From Dipylidium caninum (lineage: Eukaryota; Platyhelminthes; Cestoda; Cyclophyllidea; Dipylidiidae): a DNA stretch of 64,000 bases. A program made the translations under genes and the position numbers. The notes below the pieces were generated by a model that did no database searches, had not been told where the DNA came from, and saw only the letters and a list, made by a program, of their open reading frames with translations. The DNA is taken from NCBI GenBank assembly GCA_017562135.1, contig QEYB01001465.1, positions 25,207 through 89,206 of the forward strand, read 5' to 3'. Of the stretch, positions 58,660 to 64,000 are shown in pieces (the first letter of the stretch is position 1; each line of letters opens with the position of its first letter).

Positions 58660-60980
58660 TGTGGGTGACCGCCATAAATCTGGTATAGTAGCTGATTGGC
58701 CTCGGCCTGTCTGAAAATGATGGGGAGGAACCAGATGCCCCGAGCGGGCTGTAGGCCTGGTAGGGGGATAGCAAGAAGTAAGAGAGAGCATGCAATTATA
58801 ATTACCCCGGTCCGGTCGACTTGGCGTTAAATCTCTCTGTCAAGGTTTGGCAAAAAGACTAAATCGGGAGACATGGCGGTGAATAGCACCGATGTGGAGG
58901 ATGGTCTCGCCTAGGCAGAGAGCAGATCCCAGAGCTGCCAAGAACTCGCGCGTCGGGCGCTACGCGAGCATACAGCTGCCGCCCGGGGAGTCCAGCACAC
59001 GGAGAAAAAGTGTATGAGGGTGGAAGAACGTGCGCGAGTGTGTGAGTAAGTTTCCATACCCGTCAGAAAGGGGCGTCTGGACCCTCGCCTCGCCAAGATA
59101 TGCGCCCTCCCGGCCCCAGCTTGTGCGCGGCAACACACGCCTTCGAGGCTCTGTGTCAGTGTGTGGAGATGAATAATCCACTGGGAGTAGTGTGTGATTG
59201 TGAGCACATGTCTATCTTTTTTCCGAACCAGCCTCGATTCCTGATCCTAGAGCGCGCGAGATCCGACTTAACTCACTGCGACAGAGTGGCGCTAAGAATC
59301 TCGTGTCGCAGCCTGTTGCCTACTCGTATATGTGCCATCTCTCCTGGCCACTACTTTATAGAGAAGCTGTGACTCCACACTCAGACACAAATAATCTACT
59401 CACTGTTGAGAGCGTCGGAGTTGCCGTCCGCATATAAGTAGCGGAGCGATGCGAACAGATACATTCTGCTCTAGATTACGAGCCTCTCCGCACCCTTACT
59501 CCCCGCTCCACCACCCGGAGAGGAGTGGGGGAGCTGCAGGTATACTCAGAGACAATGTAGTGAGCACACCAATCACGATGGCGAGGTGAGCGCTTCGTGG
59601 ATGACGTTGGCCATGTCGAGCAGAAAGGAGGCAGACTCGGCAGTGTGTCCAAGGGTTTATTAAGAGGCAAAGCTATCCTCTCACACCCATCACGCCTTTA
59701 ACCAAAAACAGTACTCAAAGAGCCGTTGTCAAGTCACGATTTCCGCGACATCAGTAGCTCGACGGCGTATTTCTATGCTCGCGCTCCTTCTGGCAGAGTG
59801 AAAATGTAAGGTTTGTTGCCGGGCCGAGATGGATGACAATGTGAGAGTTCCTGTAGTAGACGTCGAAGGAATTTGTCTCAACTTCTCCAGACGAGAGGAA
59901 CTGGAGATACCAGGGGGAGACGGCCCGGAAATGGCTTGCGTAACTGTTGACGGACCCATTCTGACAGTGGAAGCGGAGGGTAGCGCGGGGAATGACGGAC
60001 TAATGGATCAAAGCCAAAAAGGGTAATGGCGGGAGGGAAAGACACTCGCCTAAATCTTGGAGCCATGTTATCCAAGCAAAACATGAGCGTGTTATGGGCA
60101 ATTATCGTAGGGACGATTAATTTTTTAGGGATAGGTAGCCCATTTGTCTCGGCATGTGACCTAATTATCAAGACTGCGGCAACAGCATGTGGGAATTTTC
60201 GGCAACAATACCCCGTCGCTCCCCCCAACAAGCAACCCACGCTTTCCAATGAGCCCAACTCACGCATGGCATTTAATGCAGCGCTCTCGTCACGCACCTA
60301 TCCGTGGCACTTCTACCCTCACACAGCCCATACGACCGACCTTCAACTATTGAGAGGTGCTCCTCACGCGAAAATAGACTGTTTATGTATAGCTGATTGT
60401 GAGCAGTGAAACAGTCGCACCAGCCAAATGCGCCATCCTTCCAAGCACTCGGGAAGATGGGAGTAGTGTTCCGGTAGACAGATAAATCGGTCGTTCTCTC
60501 GCGTTTATGGGCCGCTCGTGACAAACAGGTGTCGGTACATCAGTCTAAATGGGCAGCGCCTTAATTGGCACATCTTCACACAGCTTGCGACCTGCCGCGC
60601 GCACTTCGTCAGCGGACGGCGCTGAATCGCAGGCATTCACATGCAGCAGACAGATAAAGGCGTGACTCGCGTAGAGAGTGATTGTGCTCTTCGAGAGACT
60701 CGCAGGTCCTTTTGTGGAATTTCCGAGTGAAGGTGGGCCGTCACGACACCGCACAGTCCTTTACAGCCACTACTGAGAAATGACTATAAGAAGCATGGTG
60801 TCGACGCAGACTGTGGTCCCTACGGCTACGAAACAGCGCATGTGTCCGCAATCTTCTAATCTCCCTTCCTGGGACAGCTCGTACCTCGCCTACGCCCTTT
60901 CATTGGCTCGCCTACTCATAAGTGTCCATGTGTTGCTATACTCCTCCATCTATGCGCGATCAAGAAAGCACCTTCTGCGT
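58660..60980. other. Unmatched block within the right repeat arm
   Basis: This block sits where the right arm should match about 42.1-43.2 kb, yet I find no resemblance. Its length (2.3 kb) is about twice that of the missing segment. Composition is even, with no long homopolymers, no GC-rich skew and no simple repeats, unlike the rest of the window. No coding signal was found. Confidence 0.5.
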
Positions 60981-63900
60981 CCTCCTTACCCACAAAAATC
61001 TGCCGATCTCTGGCTTCAGTGCAATGGTGCCGTGAGCCTACCACCGCCGACCACTCGGCACCCTCGAGACCGCCACCGCACTCGGCTCCGGACTACTCGC
61101 GCCGAGAACTACCATCGGAGACGTCTGTGCCCCGGGATGAAATAGTGATCTCGGTTCTCGCTCGCTGTGGGGGAATTTCCCGCGATCTGCGCACTTGGCG
61201 CGCCTCGTCTCCGCAGCTCCAAACTATCTCTCTTCCGTGGGTGGACAGACGGACCAAGGTCGTGTGAGTCGAGAGGCAGACCTGCTCTCGCTACGCCCCC
61301 CGAGTCTTCCAAGGGCAAGCCAAACACGACCAAGCCAAAGTAAACTCTGCCACCCGCTTTTCAATTCCGTGCAATTTTGGAAGTCTTTCTGGCCTCCCCA
61401 GCACCCTTGCTCGCGCAAGTCCGGCTTCCGCTGCGCTAGCTTCCCGTAGCCAGGACTACCACATCCTCCTCAAGAGAACAATGTCATTCCCGGTCTTCAG
61501 TGTGGCTAGCGTGTCTGGGTGAGGGGTGAAGATGCTCAAGGACTGAAGGGCTCCTGAGGGGTCCGATCGGTTCTTGTATTGTGAGTGAGAGTGAGTGATG
61601 CGTCTCCCGAGCGTAGCAGGCGACCGCCGAGGATGAACGCGTGGCTCGCGCGGAACGCGAATCCATATCTATCCTCTCTGGACTTGCCAACACAAAGATA
61701 CTCCCAGATCACAACACGCGCTCTGTGATGTCGCGGAACGCCGGTGACCAAGCGTGATTATATATCTCTATATCTATCTCTATATCATCCCCGAAATAAT
61801 AATTGACGCTGTGCTCACAATCCGTTTATTTTGACGACCGCTCCAAGTTGTGAGCGGTGGCTGAGGGGTTACCGTCCACAGCCAGCCAACCAGCCCGCTC
61901 GTACTACCACCATGATCCCCTGTATCTCTTGGCGCTTCTCACGTCCGCTGTCGTCCGGCTGCTTGAGCTTTCGCAGCGACACTGCGTAAGGAAGTGCCTG
62001 CGCCGCTCGAATTGAGACAGCACCCGTCACCCTTAAAAGGCACAGCGTGGCAGAATACACGAGAACTTTACCAGAGTCCTTCTCTCGCCTGCGCTCGCAG
62101 CGTCGCGTGGCCGCTCTTTGTCCAGTCTCGAGTGTAATCATCCAACACCAAAGGTGACGTAGCAGTGGGACTGGTAAGGAAAGGTGTTTGGGCGCTCGCG
62201 GACTAAGCAGATCCGAGGGACTTTATGTAGTCTCGTCGGAATAGGTCTGAGCTCGAAATGGGCCGAAACACAAAAGGCGCCCGCATATACCCGTGACTGG
62301 ACCCGAGAAAGCAGCGAGTCAGGGATATTTGTCGGTAGCAGAATTGTGGTGGTGGAATAGCTCCACGTGTGCGGGGCAATCGGCCCAAGATGAGGATCTC
62401 GCCGAGAGTGAGCACGGCCTCCACGTGCATGAGGGCTCCTCACGGCGTGGTGTGATCGCGACCGTGAGGAGGGGGGGAGATCGTTTCCCTGCTAGTGACT
62501 TTGATCGCCAGGTCTTTCAAGGTCTCGACGGCTGCCAAGACGCTGCCGTCCTCTCGTGTCTCTTACGACTCGGTCAGCAGAGTAGATTTCCTCTCCTCCT
62601 CTCTATAAACTACCCGCCCCTGGCTCTAAGAACTCCGAGGAGATACGAGGGAGGAGGTATGGAGAGAGGAGATGTGAAAGAGTCTCTATGTGCTATGCGT
62701 GCAAGGATGTGGCACGAGTCAAGTGTGGGTCACTCTCAAATGCGGATCGATCACAGCGTATTTCAAGCGATTATGATAATTCGACATAAGTATACAGTAT
62801 GCCCTTTCAGATGCAAAAGAGACTGCGAGGAGCTCAAAGGGAGTAATACAGGAGAAGTACTCCTACGACAGGAGCGCGAGACGCACTCGAGGCGTTAACG
62901 GGCGCCTCCGAGGTGGAATGACTCCCGCGGTCCGGAGGGCGAGCTGATCTGCGGGACCAGGGCAAACCGAAGGAAGGCCGGGAGCACCAAGTTTGGCAGT
63001 ATTGTCGCCGCACGCAAGTAGCCTTTCGGAGCTCGTGTCGTGAAGACGCAGCTCGCGGGCACGCCGGAAAGGTCCACCAGCACATTACATCACGGAGGCG
63101 AATTAACTTCTTCTGCGAAGCCGTTCTCTCGTGCCTAATCAAACTTCCGGAGGCCTGCCTTTAGTCATCACCACCGCCGACTCGGCGGCGCTTACACGCT
63201 TCGCTCGCACCACGATCCTCGGGGCGACGACTCGAGATCATGAGTATCGACGCGAATCGACTCGAGCGAGACCTTCGCGCTACCGCTCGACCTCACCATC
63301 CCCCACGCACGTGGACTCGTCACGACCTCAGTCCCCGTATGCCGTCCAAAGTAGCACAGAACAATACCGTTCATAGCGAAATTTGCCTTGTATCGCCCAA
63401 CGGCTTTCCCAGCACGTAAAGGTCTCAAATTGTGGTCACATTTGCTATCGGCGGCAGAGTATGGTAGAGAGGGGAGAGCAACGAGGGGATCAACGGAAAC
63501 TTGGGGCACCGCAACTAATGTGAGCGGTCCGATTTCTCGGCTCTTGCGGTCTAATAGGGAAGAAGAAACCCAATTCAGCAGAGGTGTGTCCTTGCAGACG
63601 CTATTCCACTTACTCGCCCGGAGTGGGAGAAGCGACTTTCAACGCCCTCGCTGCGGCCGCGTTTCAACTCATCTGACAGAGTTGGAAACGCAAGGGGCTT
63701 TCTGCGACACCCGGCTGCTGACGGGCGCTTTTGCCCTTACCGCGAAATTGCGATCACTGCAATCCCAAAAAAGGACGTCAAGATGCTTGCAAAAAGGGAT
63801 AAGGGAAATCTCCCCCTTCCGGAGAATAGTTCCGTGCCTTCCTCTCCTCCTCCTGTTCTCTCAGTCACCTTATCAACGGTCCAACCCAACTTGTTTCGTT

Positions 63901-64000
63901 TTACTTGAGGAAAGAGGAAATTCCGTGCCCTCGACACCAATGGTCTGAAAATAGATAATAATTGGGAGGGAAATAGACTTGGCATACAGTTGAGGTTTCA

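Larger units (their letters stand above)
54286..64000 (-). repeat. Inverted repeat, right (degraded) arm
   Basis: Reverse complement of 40031-47602, running to the window end and probably beyond. Over 54286-58650 it is about as long as its counterpart (4.36 versus 4.41 kb) but differs by frequent one-base insertions and deletions. From 58660 on it is stretched: about 5.3 kb corresponds to 3.2 kb of left arm, with unmatched blocks. No intact frame is conserved. Confidence 0.85.

Overview
This window is eukaryotic genomic DNA: intron-bearing genes on both strands, GT-AG splice sites, AATAAA-type polyadenylation signals, simple repeats and long gene-poor stretches. Protein similarity together with many very short introns (28-47 nt, with a second group at 68-76 nt) points to a flatworm, most likely a tapeworm. 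That assignment is an inference. No bacterial operon, CRISPR array, rRNA or convincing tRNA was seen, and no transposon protein was recognised.

Left part (1-28 kb) is the gene-bearing half. It holds the 3' end of UBR4 (+, nine exons, stop at 5459); MRPS10/uS10m (-, 6704 to 5798), convergent with UBR4; an OTUB1-type otubain (+, 7076-8381), divergent from MRPS10 across 371 bp; ADP-dependent glucokinase ADPGK (-, 18109 to 10553, seven exons whose phases all close); a single-LIM-domain protein (-, 19800 to 19501, with a possible upstream exon near 26.2 kb); and mitoribosomal mL66/MRPS18A (-, 28045 to about 27.2 kb). The MRPS10/OTUB1 pair shares a short intergenic region that is probably a bidirectional promoter. 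These genes serve ubiquitin handling (UBR4, otubain), mitochondrial translation (MRPS10, mL66) and glucose phosphorylation (ADPGK). They look like a housekeeping neighbourhood, not a co-regulated pathway.

Middle part (28-44 kb) is a gene-poor 9 kb followed by a large serine/proline-rich ORF (37275-39510) spliced to a 3' exon (44009-44241). Its C-terminus resembles a nuclear-receptor ligand-binding domain. No DNA-binding domain is visible upstream. A perfect DR1 nuclear-receptor element lies about 770 bp before the ORF, and a Z-DNA-like alternating tract lies directly before it.

Right part (40-64 kb) is dominated by a giant inverted repeat. Sequence from about 40.03 to 47.60 kb reappears reverse-complemented from 54.29 kb to the end of the window, around a 6.7 kb unique spacer. 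The right copy, including a broken copy of the receptor's last exon, differs mostly by single-base insertions and deletions at very high density, and it contains a 2.3 kb stretch with no match. This looks more like unpolished long-read sequence than an evolved duplication, but an old, decayed inverted duplication cannot be excluded from the sequence alone. Two otherwise intact genes on the left carry small frame-breaking insertions: UBR4 (1 nt in a T run) and mL66 (2 nt in CGCGC). These fit residual assembly indels.
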